Of a stretch of DNA of 64,000 bases, positions 7,227-15,919 are shown piece by piece. How positions within the stretch are numbered: the first letter of the stretch is position 1; every line of letters starts with the position of its first letter. The notes under the pieces are model-generated. The model did not search any database and was not told the origin of the DNA. It saw only the letters and a list, made by a program, of their open reading frames with translations. Source of the stretch: Spirochaetia bacterium UBA5763 (GTDB lineage: Bacteria; Spirochaetota; UBA4802; UBA5550); the NCBI GenBank assembly GCA_002418835.1, contig DIEX01000019.1, positions 62,001-126,000 on the forward strand, given 5' to 3'. A program made the position numbers and the translations under genes.

Positions 7227-9386
7227 ATGTATTTTGCACATAGCATTGAAGGGAAAGAAGAGAAAGAGTGGCATACTCTTTCATCTCATTTAATAGAGAC
7301 TGGTAACCTGATGTCTTCGTTTGCATGCAAGGAAGAATATAAACGTGCTTTTTTTGCGACCGGATATCTTCATGACCTTGGGAAATATCAGCCACGTTTT
7401 CAGGATTATTTGAAAAATGGGGGCAGAAGAGGAAGTGTTCCACATGCTTCATTTGGTGCCGGTTATTCATTGATTTTGAATAAACAGGAGATGTCTTTCA
7501 CCATTGACGGGCATCACAAAGGATTACCGGATAGAGCCGATTGGAAAAATGATGTTACTCCATATCATAAACTTGAAGTCGAAAATTTTGATGAAGTTAT
7601 CAGAACTTTTTATTCAGATACCGGAATAGATGAAAATTTATTCAAAAGAAATTCCCCTGTTTTTGAAAATAAACATGAGAGGGAATTGTTCATAAGATAC
7701 TTATTCAGTTCCCTTACCGATGCTGACTGGCTTGATACAGAAAAAAATTGCAGTCCTGAAATATCAGATCAAAGAATAAAACAAAACCTTGATTATGATG
7801 AATTTATTAATAAACTTCAGTTTTTCATAAATAGCAAATCAAAGGATGGAGAACTGAATAAACTTAGAAATGAAGTCCGCGAATATGCTGTTTCCAAAGC
7901 AGAGATGCCTGTTGGATTTTATTCAATGAATCTGCCGACAGGGATGGGGAAAACTTTATCATCAATAGCATGGGCATTAAAACATGCCGAGAAAAATAGT
8001 TTGAAAAGAATAATTATAGTTCTCCCATTCATAAATATTATAGATCAAACTTCTAATATACTTAAAGAGATTTTTGGAGATGAATATATACTTGAACATC
8101 ATTCCGGTCTTGGGGAAGAACTGGAGATTACAGAAAATATATCGGATGCTCAGTATATTAAACGGCTTGCATGTGAAAACTGGGATTTCCCGATTATTGT
8201 AACAACAACAGTGCAGTTTTTTGAATCGATATTCAGTAATAAACCATCCAAATGCAGGAAGGTTCATAATATTGCTGAATCTGTTGTTGTTTTTGATGAA
8301 GTTCAATCCTTACCAAAAGATATAATTGAGCCGACTTTGACAATACTTGAGAACATTAAGTCTGTAATGAATTCATCTTTTCTATTCTGTACGGCAACAT
8401 TACCAGCCTTTGAAAAAAGAGATAGATTTAAAGGAATTGGATCAATCATATCTCTTGTTAAAAATCCCGCTGAATTGTTTAATCAAACGCGCCGTGTAAT
8501 ATATCATATTGTAAATAGTTTTGAACCTGTAGATTATGCTGAAATATTTGATATAGCAGAAACAGAAAACTCTTCCATCCTTGCAGTGTTTAATACAAAG
8601 AAATCAGCAAGAGAGTTCTTTGATTATTCCGGAAGATCCGGCATCTGGGAAAAGAGATATCATCTTTCAACAGGGATGTGTCCTGTTCATAGAAAGAAAG
8701 TGATTAAAGATATTCGTGAAGATTTAATCAATAGAAAAAAAATTCTGGTTTCATCAACACAGCTTATTGAAGCTGGAGTCGATTTTGATTTTCCCTGTGT
8801 AATGCGGGAAGCTGCTCCGCTGGAATCTATAATACAATCAGCAGGGAGATGCAACAGGGAAAACAGAATGGAAGAGTATGGGAATGTTTATCTTTTCAGT
8901 CTGATTGAATCCAGAATGCCTGATAAACAGTACAAAACAGCTTCAGAATATGCATTGGAATTAATTAAAGATAATCAGCAGAATCTGTATGAACATAATT
9001 TTTATGAGAGTTATTACAGGAAACTTGTTGGTCTATTTGTGGATGCTGATAAAAGAAATATAAATAAAGCCAGGGAGAATTTTGATTTTGAAACTGTAAG
9101 CCGGAGTTACAGGATTATCGATAACAAAACAAGAGGCCTTGTTGTTTATAATTATGATGAATCAAGCAGGGAACTCGTAGATTATGTAAGCGGTAAACCG
9201 TTTTTATCGCGGGATGATTACAGGAAGATGCAGATCTATATTGTACAGGTTTATGAAAACTTTATTAGAGAAAACAGTAATTCTATAGTGGAAACCAGTA
9301 ATGGAATATCTGTCTGGTATGGCGGGTATGATGAATTTACAGGCATTTCAGTTGATCCTGTAAGTTCTGATAGTTTTGTGGTTTAG
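7227..9386 (+). CDS. cas3: Cas3 helicase-nuclease, type I-C
   Basis: Effector nuclease-helicase that degrades DNA unwound after Cascade recognises a target. The N-terminal HD domain has His-Asp at about residues 49-50 in LHDLGKYQ and a further HHK motif near 90. The SF2 helicase has Walker A LPTGMGKT near 235, the DEAD-box variant FDEVQ near 356, SAT-like FCTATLP, and motif VI SAGRCNRENR near 537. Total length is 719 residues, usual for the single-chain I-C form. I chose the ATG at 7227, 7-8 bases past GGCAGGA; TTG at 7221 and ATG at 7224 are also in frame. It begins the cas operon, and a GIY-YIG gene follows after 11 bases. Confidence 0.95.
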   Translation: MYFAHSIEGKEEKEWHTLSSHLIETGNLMSSFACKEEYKRAFFATGYLHDLGKYQPRFQDYLKNGGRRGSVPHASFGAGYSLILNKQEMSFTIDGHHKGLPDRADWKNDVTPYHKLEVENFDEVIRTFYSDTGIDENLFKRNSPVFENKHERELFIRYLFSSLTDADWLDTEKNCSPEISDQRIKQNLDYDEFINKLQFFINSKSKDGELNKLRNEVREYAVSKAEMPVGFYSMNLPTGMGKTLSSIAWALKHAEKNSLKRIIIVLPFINIIDQTSNILKEIFGDEYILEHHSGLGEELEITENISDAQYIKRLACENWDFPIIVTTTVQFFESIFSNKPSKCRKVHNIAESVVVFDEVQSLPKDIIEPTLTILENIKSVMNSSFLFCTATLPAFEKRDRFKGIGSIISLVKNPAELFNQTRRVIYHIVNSFEPVDYAEIFDIAETENSSILAVFNTKKSAREFFDYSGRSGIWEKRYHLSTGMCPVHRKKVIKDIREDLINRKKILVSSTQLIEAGVDFDFPCVMREAAPLESIIQSAGRCNRENRMEEYGNVYLFSLIESRMPDKQYKTASEYALELIKDNQQNLYEHNFYESYYRKLVGLFVDADKRNINKARENFDFETVSRSYRIIDNKTRGLVVYNYDESSRELVDYVSGKPFLSRDDYRKMQIYIVQVYENFIRENSNSIVETSNGISVWYGGYDEFTGISVDPVSSDSFVV

Positions 9387-9397
9387 CGGTTATAATT

Positions 9398-9685
9398 ATG
9401 CCATACATGTATATTCTAAGATGCGATGATAGCTCATATTATACAGGGAGTACCTGGCATATTGATCAGAGACTTGATGAGCATAATTCCGGCAGGGGGG
9501 CAAATTATACTGCGAGGAGATTACCTGTTGAATTAGTTTATTATGAATACTATGAAAGAATCGATGAAGCTTTTTACAGAGAAAAGCAGGTACAGGGCTG
9601 GACAAGGAGAAAAAAAGAGGCATTGATGGATGGCAGAAATGATCTGTTGCCTGAGCTTGCGAAGAAGATTTGGAAGAAGGATTAG
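9398..9685 (+). CDS. Small GIY-YIG nuclease domain protein inserted in cas operon
   Basis: A 95-residue single-domain GIY-YIG protein of the UPF0213/UvrC-N type. The core strands are YMYILRC and YYTGST (residues 3-9 and 14-19). Arg25 is in DQRLDEHNSG, and the probable metal-binding Glu61 is in YREKQVQGW; the C-terminus is lysine-rich. All catalytic elements appear intact. It is not a normal type I-C component. It starts 11 bases after cas3 and is followed after a few bases by three tandem copies of a palindromic repeat family. This suggests gene and repeats arrived together. A GIY-YIG homing-like or repeat-moving role is inference. Confidence 0.88.
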   Translation: MPYMYILRCDDSSYYTGSTWHIDQRLDEHNSGRGANYTARRLPVELVYYEYYERIDEAFYREKQVQGWTRRKKEALMDGRNDLLPELAKKIWKKD

Positions 9686-9691
9686 TCTGAG

Positions 9692-10012
9692 CGGTGCTTC
9701 GATGCTTCGATACGAGCTGTCGCTCTACTCAGCAACCGAAGGAACTTTTTCTGAGTAATGTTTAATACAAAAGGTTCGTCGGTGCTTCGATACGCTGATG
9801 AATTTTAAGTAATGCCGGTATTTGATGCCAGCTACTCAGCAACCGGAGGAACTTTTTCTGAATAATGTTTAATACAAAAGGTTCGCCGGTGCTTCGATAC
9901 GAGCTGTCGCTCTACTCAGCAACCGGAAAAATTTTTTCTGAATAATGTTTTTATACAAAAAGTTCGCCGGTCACTGAGTATGGCTTTGCCCGTATCGAAG
10001 TGTAAGGCGATA
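9692..10012. repeat. Cluster of family C repeats between GIY-YIG gene and cas5
   Basis: Three direct copies begin with CGGTGCTTCGATAC-like sequence at about 9692, 9780 and 9887. Each runs through CTACTCAGCAACCG and a TTTTTCTGAATAATG-like segment to AAAAGTTCG. Copy 2 has a longer insert around 9795-9830. An inverted partial copy (ACTGAGTATGG to CGTATCGAAGTG) ends the cluster at about 10003. A further palindromic copy is at 12528-12683. The cluster has no ORF and fills the gap between the GIY-YIG gene and the cas5 ribosome binding site. Confidence 0.88.
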
Positions 10013-10026
10013 TATAAGGAGGATTC

Positions 10027-10752
10027 ATGTTAGATAAAGAGATAGTAAGAGTCAAAGTCACAGGTGAATTTGCATGTTTCACCCGTCCTGATTTAAAAGT
10101 TGAGAGGATGACTTATCCATGCATGACACCTTCGGCAGCAAGAGGTATTCTTGATTCCATTTTATGGAAACCGGAATTTCAATGGTATGTTAGACGAATC
10201 ATAGTCCTTAATCCGGTTAAGTTTTTCTCTGTTAAGAGAAATGAAATTAACTCAAAGCAGGGTAGAAATCCTATTGTAATTGAAGATAAGAGAGCCCAGA
10301 GGAACAGCATAGTTCTCAAAGATGTCTCATATATTATTGAAGCTTCGGTTTATCAGAAGGAGAAGTCAGAGGGTAATCCACCGAGGAAATATGTAGAGAT
10401 GTTCAGACGCAGGGTAAAGAAGGGGCAATGTTATCGCAGGCCTTATCTGGGAACAAGAGAGTTTTATGCTGAATTTATGGAACCCGTTGGAAATGAGGTT
10501 CCAATAACAGAACCTATACCTGTAGGGAGCATGCTCTTTGATATATTTTATAATGAGACAGGGAAACCATCACCTTTATTCTTTTATGATGTTTCTGTAG
10601 AGAATGGAGTATTGAATTGTGAAGTGGCTGAAAATGACAGGATGATGGAGTCGAGTCATCTACAGCCTTCTGCTGATTCGGAAGTGAGTGCTTATCTCTA
10701 TGAATTCAGGCAGATTGAAGACGCTGAATTCGATATGGAGGTTATACAATGA
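10027..10752 (+). CDS. cas5c: Cas5c (Cas5d), crRNA-processing Cascade subunit
   Basis: A 241-residue type I-C Cas5. In this subtype it cleaves pre-crRNA in place of Cas6 and stays on the 5' handle. The RAMP-like N-terminus runs VRVKVTGEFACFTRPDLKVERMTYPCMTPSAARGILDSI in outline, with the family blocks MTPSAARGIL and, near residues 140-156, KKGQCYRRPYLGTREF. AAGGAGG precedes the ATG. The stop overlaps the cas8c start as ATGA, implying translational coupling. No cas6 is present, which agrees with the subtype. Confidence 0.94.
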   Translation: MLDKEIVRVKVTGEFACFTRPDLKVERMTYPCMTPSAARGILDSILWKPEFQWYVRRIIVLNPVKFFSVKRNEINSKQGRNPIVIEDKRAQRNSIVLKDVSYIIEASVYQKEKSEGNPPRKYVEMFRRRVKKGQCYRRPYLGTREFYAEFMEPVGNEVPITEPIPVGSMLFDIFYNETGKPSPLFFYDVSVENGVLNCEVAENDRMMESSHLQPSADSEVSAYLYEFRQIEDAEFDMEVIQ

Positions 10753-12518
10753 TCAGGGAACTCAGTGAACTGGGGAAAAAAATACGGGAAGCGAATGCAG
10801 GTGAAAAAATTGTCCATGATGCTCTTAAAGATGAACCAATATCGATAGATCTGGTTATTAAAGACGATGGTTCTTTCTGTAAGTTCGAAGTCATAGAGAA
10901 AATAGTAAGACCTGCTGAAGCTATAACTGCAAAGAAAGGTAAAGCGAGATTGCTTCTTGATAAAGCGGAAGAAGTTCTCTGTTATCAGGGTGATAATAAG
11001 AAACATGAGCTTTTTATTAACAAACTTAATGAATACAAAGATGTTGATGCTGTTAAATCTGTAATCAAATTCTATAATGATAACAAAATCAATGGTGTTG
11101 AAACTGCTCTTGCGAAGTTTGAAGAGCAGGTTGGAGAAAAGGAACGCGGTGGTAATATTGCATTCAGAGTATTAAATGATGATTCCAGACTTCATGAAAA
11201 GAAAGACGTGTATGATGCAATTATTAATAAGTATGAAGCTGAACAAAACTTAAAGCTGAAAGATGATGTTAAGGTTTGTTCGATATGTGGAAGTTCAAAT
11301 TTTCCTGTTGAAGATATACCTCATGGTATGATTAAGCGTGTGCCTGATGGTCAAACAAGTGGATGTGCACTTGTATCATACAATGATGACGCATATGAAT
11401 CTTATACATTAAAGGGTAATTTAAATTCATCAATTTGCACAAATTGTGCGCGTACTTATACAGAAGGTTTAAACTGGTTAATGTCTAATGGTAATAATCA
11501 GCTTATAGAAGATAGTAAAGGGAAACAGAAGGAAATATTCAAATATTCTAATCGTAGAAATTTCGGTTCAGATACTGCAATGGTGTACTGGACAAAAAAC
11601 AATCAGAAATGCACCGAACTTGACCTTTTCGATAATCCCGACCCTAAAGAAATATCAGTGTTAATAGATTCAGTAACTGCAGGTAAAGCCAGTCAGATTG
11701 AACCAGATTATTTTTATTCATGTACTTTATCCGGTGCTGCTGCCCGTATTGCGGTAAGAGACTGGATTGAAATCAGTCTTGGCGATTTAAAGAAGTCAAT
11801 AGCCTGCTGGTTTAAGGATATCAGAATCGAGGCGTGGGGTGAAGTCTATCATGCACCGCTATACAGGCTTGTTAATGCCACACAAAATGAGAAAAATAAA
11901 AACGAAACAACTTCTTCGAGGATTGCAGTTCACTTATGGAATGCTGCATTAAAAAACACTTCACCACCTTTATGGATATTAACATCAGTTTTAAAGCGTG
12001 TAAGGATTATGGAAAATGATGAAAATAAAAAAAATAAAGAGAGTATAACACCAGAGAGAGCGGCGTTAATACGCCTGATATTAAATAGAAATAATAAGGG
12101 AGGTTTTATGATAAAAGAAGATCTGGATCATGATAATACTAATTCTGCATATGTATGCGGAAGAATATTCGCTGTGCTTGAGAGTATTCAGAGGGCGGCA
12201 CTTGGTAAAGATATTAATGCAGGGATAAGAGAGAGGTTTTTTTCTTTTGCTTCAACAAATCCATCCCCTGCATTCGGCAGATTAATGAAGATGTCCCAAA
12301 ATCATCTAACCAAGCTTAAAGGAGAGAAGGCGGGGCTTGCGGTAATTCTTGATAAAGAGCTGTCTGAGTTGTTTTCCAAGATTAAAGCATTTCCAAATGT
12401 TTTTTCTCTGGAAGAGCAGGGGCAGTTTGCCATTGGCTATTATCATCAAAAGCAGGATACTTATAACAGGGCAAAACAGAATAAAGAACTAAAAGATGTG
12501 GTGGAGGATGTGGAATGA
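10749..12518 (+). CDS. cas8c: Cas8c (Csd1), large subunit of type I-C Cascade
   Basis: A 589-residue Csd1-family protein, the PAM-sensing large subunit of the I-C surveillance complex. It has two CXXC pairs, CSIC at about residue 177 and CTNC at about 233, which could bind zinc. The C-terminal third holds YVCGRIFAVLESIQRAALG, typical of Csd1, followed by PSPAFGRLMKMSQNHL. In type I-C an internal start in cas8c can yield the small subunit Cas11; an internal translation site here is possible but I did not find a decisive one. It overlaps cas5c by 4 bases. Confidence 0.94.
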   Translation: MIRELSELGKKIREANAGEKIVHDALKDEPISIDLVIKDDGSFCKFEVIEKIVRPAEAITAKKGKARLLLDKAEEVLCYQGDNKKHELFINKLNEYKDVDAVKSVIKFYNDNKINGVETALAKFEEQVGEKERGGNIAFRVLNDDSRLHEKKDVYDAIINKYEAEQNLKLKDDVKVCSICGSSNFPVEDIPHGMIKRVPDGQTSGCALVSYNDDAYESYTLKGNLNSSICTNCARTYTEGLNWLMSNGNNQLIEDSKGKQKEIFKYSNRRNFGSDTAMVYWTKNNQKCTELDLFDNPDPKEISVLIDSVTAGKASQIEPDYFYSCTLSGAAARIAVRDWIEISLGDLKKSIACWFKDIRIEAWGEVYHAPLYRLVNATQNEKNKNETTSSRIAVHLWNAALKNTSPPLWILTSVLKRVRIMENDENKKNKESITPERAALIRLILNRNNKGGFMIKEDLDHDNTNSAYVCGRIFAVLESIQRAALGKDINAGIRERFFSFASTNPSPAFGRLMKMSQNHLTKLKGEKAGLAVILDKELSELFSKIKAFPNVFSLEEQGQFAIGYYHQKQDTYNRAKQNKELKDVVEDVE

Positions 12519-12527
12519 TGGTGAGTT

Positions 12528-12683
12528 CCGGTGCTTCGATACGCTGATAGACTTATTATGATACCTGTATATAGTATCGGCTACTCAGCAACCGGAGAAA
12601 GTTGCTGTAGTCGGAGTGAGCAGGGTCATCGCGGGAAGTACGCCGGTTGCTGAGTAGGGCGTTAGCCCGTATCGAAGCACCGG
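12528..12683. repeat. Palindromic family C repeat between cas8c and cas7
   Basis: Left arm CCGGTGCTTCGATACGCTG (from 12528) through CTACTCAGCAACCGG, and right arm 12643-12683 reading CCGGTTGCTGAGTAGGGCG and onward to CGTATCGAAGCACCGG. The arms are inverted copies of the same unit found at 9692-10012. It fills most of the 201-bp gap between cas8c and cas7. In RNA it could form a large hairpin. Confidence 0.88.
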
Positions 12684-12719
12684 CAGTAAAATAAATTTGA
12701 TAAAATAAGGAGATAAAAC

Positions 12720-13556
12720 ATGCGTAATCCAATTAAAAACAGGTATGATTTTGTTTATTTATATGATGTAAAAGATGGTAATCCCAACGGAGATCCTGAC
12801 CAGGCAAACCTTCCAAGAGCAGATGCTGAAAACCAGGAGGGTATTGTTACTGACGTATGTATTAAAAGAAAAGTTAGGAATTATATTTCGCTGAAACATG
12901 GGCACACCTCTCCTTATAATATATTTATCAGGCAGGGGAATGTTCTTAATCCAATTATAAAGAGTTCGGGGAAGGATATAGAAGAAAGACAAAAAAAATT
13001 AACTGAAGACTATTATGATATAAGAACATTCGGTGCTGTTTTAAGTACTGGCGCTAAGGGTGAGGGGGCTGGTACTCTTAGAGGACCTGTTCAATTTGCA
13101 TTTTCAAGATCTGAAGATAGAATTTATCAGGCAGAGCATTCTATTACTCGTTGCGCTGTTACAACTGAAGAAGAAGCAAAAGCTCAGGAAAGTCGTGAAC
13201 ATGCGTCTACCTTCGGGCGTAAATCCACTGTACCTTATGCATTATATAGAATGCACGGATTTATATCCGCTGTTGATGCTGCTAAAACAGGTTTTTCAGA
13301 AGAAGACTTAAATCTCCTATGGGAATCCCTTTTAAATGCTTTTGAGCATGACAGGGCTGCTGCTCGTGGAGAAATGAATCCTCGAAAACTTATTGTTTTC
13401 AAGCATTCAAATCACCTCGGTAATGCACGTTCCGGTGAATTATTTGATAAAGTTGTAATTGAATCAAAAACAAATCTGCCAAGAGATTTTAAAGATTACA
13501 ATATAAGTATTGATGAAAAAGTACCGGCAGGAATAGAATTAATTATAAAATTGTAA
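12720..13556 (+). CDS. cas7c: Cas7c (Csd2), Cascade backbone subunit
   Basis: A 278-residue RAMP protein that polymerises along the crRNA. The N-terminal RYDFVYLYDVKDGNPNGDPD is the Csd2/Csh2 signature. The middle block SREHASTFGRKSTVPYALYR and the C-terminal FEHDRAAARGEMNPRKLIVF are also typical. AAGGAG lies 8 bases before the ATG. It is separated from cas8c by a family C palindrome and from hicBA by 226 bp, which contains a CCCTCTCCC/GGGAGAGG hairpin and no gene. Confidence 0.95.
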   Translation: MRNPIKNRYDFVYLYDVKDGNPNGDPDQANLPRADAENQEGIVTDVCIKRKVRNYISLKHGHTSPYNIFIRQGNVLNPIIKSSGKDIEERQKKLTEDYYDIRTFGAVLSTGAKGEGAGTLRGPVQFAFSRSEDRIYQAEHSITRCAVTTEEEAKAQESREHASTFGRKSTVPYALYRMHGFISAVDAAKTGFSEEDLNLLWESLLNAFEHDRAAARGEMNPRKLIVFKHSNHLGNARSGELFDKVVIESKTNLPRDFKDYNISIDEKVPAGIELIIKL

Positions 13557-13782
13557 TTTAAGATCTTTCCCCCTCTCCCTCATCAATTCTTCAAATGGGA
13601 GAGGCCGCTCATTGCCCTCCGTGGCATCGCGGCATTAGTGCATCCATGCACGTCAGGGCTGCGCGCAGCGACGGGGTGAGGGCATACAATTATTTTAGAT
13701 AGAAGTTTTCTTCCATAGTTTGTAATTTATTATAGTTGATAAAAAAGTAGCAATTGTTGTATTTTTAAAACCAGGAGGCATT

Positions 13783-14025
13783 ATGAGACATTTACAAAGA
13801 ACAATAAAAGCAGTAATATATGAAGGTGATGAGTCAGGATATGTAGGCAGCTGCTTTGATCTCCCGGTTGTTACGCAGGGTAAAACTCTTGACGAAGTGG
13901 TTAGTAATTTAAAAGAAGCAATTGAACTTCATTTTGAAGGTGAAGATCCGGCTGAAATGGGTTACGTGGAAAATCCCGCTATACTTATTACTTATGAAGT
14001 GGATGCTGTATATGCCAGGGCTTAA
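13783..14025 (+). CDS. hicB: HicB-like antitoxin
   Basis: An 80-residue HicB-family antitoxin. It has the partial RNase H-like fold seen as YVGSCFDLPVVTQGKTLDEV followed by the helix VVSNLKEAIELHFEGE. It lacks the C-terminal helix-turn-helix or ribbon-helix-helix of longer HicB proteins, so autoregulation may be weak or depend on HicA. AGGAGG precedes the ATG. It overlaps hicA by 14 bases, the reverse of the canonical hicA-hicB order. The pair lies between cas7 and cas4. Confidence 0.9.
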   Translation: MRHLQRTIKAVIYEGDESGYVGSCFDLPVVTQGKTLDEVVSNLKEAIELHFEGEDPAEMGYVENPAILITYEVDAVYARA

Positions 14026-14254
14026 AAAATTATCCGGTGCTCAGCTAATAGCAATTTTCAATAAATTTGGCTTTGAGGTAATATCTCAGAAAGGCAGTCA
14101 TGTTAAACTGAAAAGATTTATTGAAGAAAAACCGCAAACACTAACCATACCTAACCATAAAGAAATTGATACAGGTACTCTCCGTGCAATTTATAATCAG
14201 GCATCAAGATATATTGCACCTGAAGAACTTAGGAAATATTTTTATTCAGAATGA
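14012..14254 (+). CDS. hicA: HicA-like mRNA interferase toxin
   Basis: An 80-residue HicA toxin with a double-stranded-RNA-binding-like fold. The catalytic His30 is in SQKGSHVKL, preceded by the family block LSGAQLIAIFNKFGFEV and followed by TIPNHKEIDTGTLRAI. It appears intact. The start is the ATG at 14012 inside hicB; an upstream in-frame extension to 13922 is only a reading of the hicB gene. Cas4 begins 11 bases after its stop, so hicBA is probably co-transcribed with the adaptation genes. Confidence 0.9.
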   Translation: MPGLKKLSGAQLIAIFNKFGFEVISQKGSHVKLKRFIEEKPQTLTIPNHKEIDTGTLRAIYNQASRYIAPEELRKYFYSE

Positions 14255-14265
14255 TTATTCAGTAA

Positions 14266-14901
14266 ATGTACTCCGAAGAAGACTACATACAGCTCTCCGC
14301 AATACAGCATTATATATTCTGTCCTAAACAGTGCGCGCTAATACATGTACACAACCTCTGGAATGAAAATCTGTTCACCGCAAAAGGCAAAATCATGCAC
14401 GAAAAGGTCGATTCCGGTGAAGATGAATCCCGTGGTGAAAAGCAGATACTCCGCAGCCTGAATATTTACAGCAAGAGGCTCGGACTGTCCGGCAGATGTG
14501 ATGTTGTAGAGCTGCTTGGATGCGAAGAAGATACAACACCATATCCGGTTGAGTATAAATCGGGAAAACCCAAGAATGATATAAGTGACATGGCGCAGCT
14601 ATGCGCACAGGCTTTGTGCCTTGAGGAGATGATAAATGTCCCGATAAAAAAAGCTGCTATATTTTACGGAAAACCCCGCAGACGCCTTGAAGTCGAAATA
14701 GATGATGAATTAAGAAGAGCTACTGAAGATATTATAAAATCAATTCATAAGATGATAAGCGAAAAAAATATTCCATCTGCAAAATATGAATCTAAATGTG
14801 ATTCATGTTCGCTGCATGATTATTGTATGCCCGAAGTCACAACAAGAAAGTTAAACTCTTACATTGAGGAGCTTTATAAAGAAGATGAAGAGACACCTTA
14901 A
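14266..14901 (+). CDS. cas4: Cas4 exonuclease, spacer adaptation
   Basis: A 211-residue RecB-like nuclease with an iron-sulfur cluster that trims prespacers and helps select PAMs. The cysteines are in FCPKQCAL (about residues 22-29) and in the C-terminal cluster CDSCSLHDYC (about 181-190). The nuclease core is GRCDVVE and VEYKSGK near residues 75 and 105, followed by the QxxY-like region AQLCAQALCLEE. It overlaps cas1 by 17 bases. The start has no strong Shine-Dalgarno, suggesting coupling to hicA. Confidence 0.94.
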   Translation: MYSEEDYIQLSAIQHYIFCPKQCALIHVHNLWNENLFTAKGKIMHEKVDSGEDESRGEKQILRSLNIYSKRLGLSGRCDVVELLGCEEDTTPYPVEYKSGKPKNDISDMAQLCAQALCLEEMINVPIKKAAIFYGKPRRRLEVEIDDELRRATEDIIKSIHKMISEKNIPSAKYESKCDSCSLHDYCMPEVTTRKLNSYIEELYKEDEETP

Positions 14902-15913
14902 CACTTTGTATATAACATCACCCGATGCCTATATCCGCAAAGAGGGGATGACCTTCGTTGTAGAGATAGAAGATAAGAAGGCGCTTCAGGCCCCGGTGCA
15001 TACCATCGAAAATATTGTATGTTTCGGGTTTAAGCCTCTTACACCGGCGCTTATGGCTTTTTGTGTGGAGAATAATATTGGAATCAGCTATCTATCCATG
15101 CACGGGAAGTTCCTTGCAAGGGTATATGGGGAGCAGAGGGGGAATGTGCTTCTGCGTAAAACTCAATACTCAATGCATGATATCGAGGAGAAATCACTTG
15201 CAATAGCAAAGAATATAATTGCCGCAAAGATAACCAATTCGCGCAGTGTTCTTCAGCGTCACAAAAGGAATCATGGTGACAGTGCTGATGGAAGAGTTTC
15301 ACGTGCTGTAGATGAACACGCGCGTTATATAAAACTGGTTCAGAACGCTCACAATCTGGATGTGCTTCGCGGTTATGAGGGTGATGCAGCTTCTCTATAC
15401 TTCGGTTGTTTTAATGAACTTATTACCTCGCAAAAAGAGGATTTTGTAATGAACGGCCGGACAAAGCGGCCGCCGCTTGATTATGTTAATGCTCTTCTTT
15501 CATTTGTTTATATGCTTCTTGTGAATGAATTACGGTCTGCTATGGAGACAACGGGATTGGACCCGCAGGTGGGGTTTCTTCACAGAATACGCCCCGGCAG
15601 GCCGAGCCTCGCTCTTGATTTAATGGAGGAGTTCAGAGCATATATTGCTGACAGGATTGTGCTTAATTTAATAAACCTTAAACAGGTAACAAAAGCTGAT
15701 TTTGAGAGAAGAGAGACCGGAGAGATACGAATAAGCGACCGTGGACGTAAAGAAGTGCTTATGGCTTATCAGAAAAAGAAGGATGAGGTAATTGAACATC
15801 CTTTTCTTGGTGAAAAAACAACAGTGGGACTTCTGCCGCATATTCAGGCAATGCTTCTTGCAAGGTATATACGCGGAGATATGGAGCAATACCCGCCATT
15901 TTATATTAAGTGA
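14885..15913 (+). CDS. cas1: Cas1 integrase, type I-C
   Basis: A 343-residue integrase that inserts new spacers with Cas2. The N-terminal beta domain runs to about residue 85. The metal site is made from the Glu in RGYEGDAASLYF (about 165), the His in VGFLHRIRPGRPSLALD (about 232) and the downstream Asp/Glu in LALDLMEEFR. The length is exactly in the family range. I chose the ATG at 14885; an ATG seven codons earlier is possible. The two genes overlap, as is usual for cas4-cas1. Confidence 0.95.
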   Translation: MKRHLNTLYITSPDAYIRKEGMTFVVEIEDKKALQAPVHTIENIVCFGFKPLTPALMAFCVENNIGISYLSMHGKFLARVYGEQRGNVLLRKTQYSMHDIEEKSLAIAKNIIAAKITNSRSVLQRHKRNHGDSADGRVSRAVDEHARYIKLVQNAHNLDVLRGYEGDAASLYFGCFNELITSQKEDFVMNGRTKRPPLDYVNALLSFVYMLLVNELRSAMETTGLDPQVGFLHRIRPGRPSLALDLMEEFRAYIADRIVLNLINLKQVTKADFERRETGEIRISDRGRKEVLMAYQKKKDEVIEHPFLGEKTTVGLLPHIQAMLLARYIRGDMEQYPPFYIK

Positions 15914-15919
15914 GGTTAT

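Noticed and set aside
13922..14011. 30-codon N-terminal extension of HicA
   Set aside because: It lies wholly within hicB in another frame; HicA homology starts at MPGLKKLSG.
14864..14884. Seven-codon longer Cas1
   Set aside because: The internal ATG at 14885 gives the family length and start (KRHLNTLYITSPDAY); the extension lies inside cas4.
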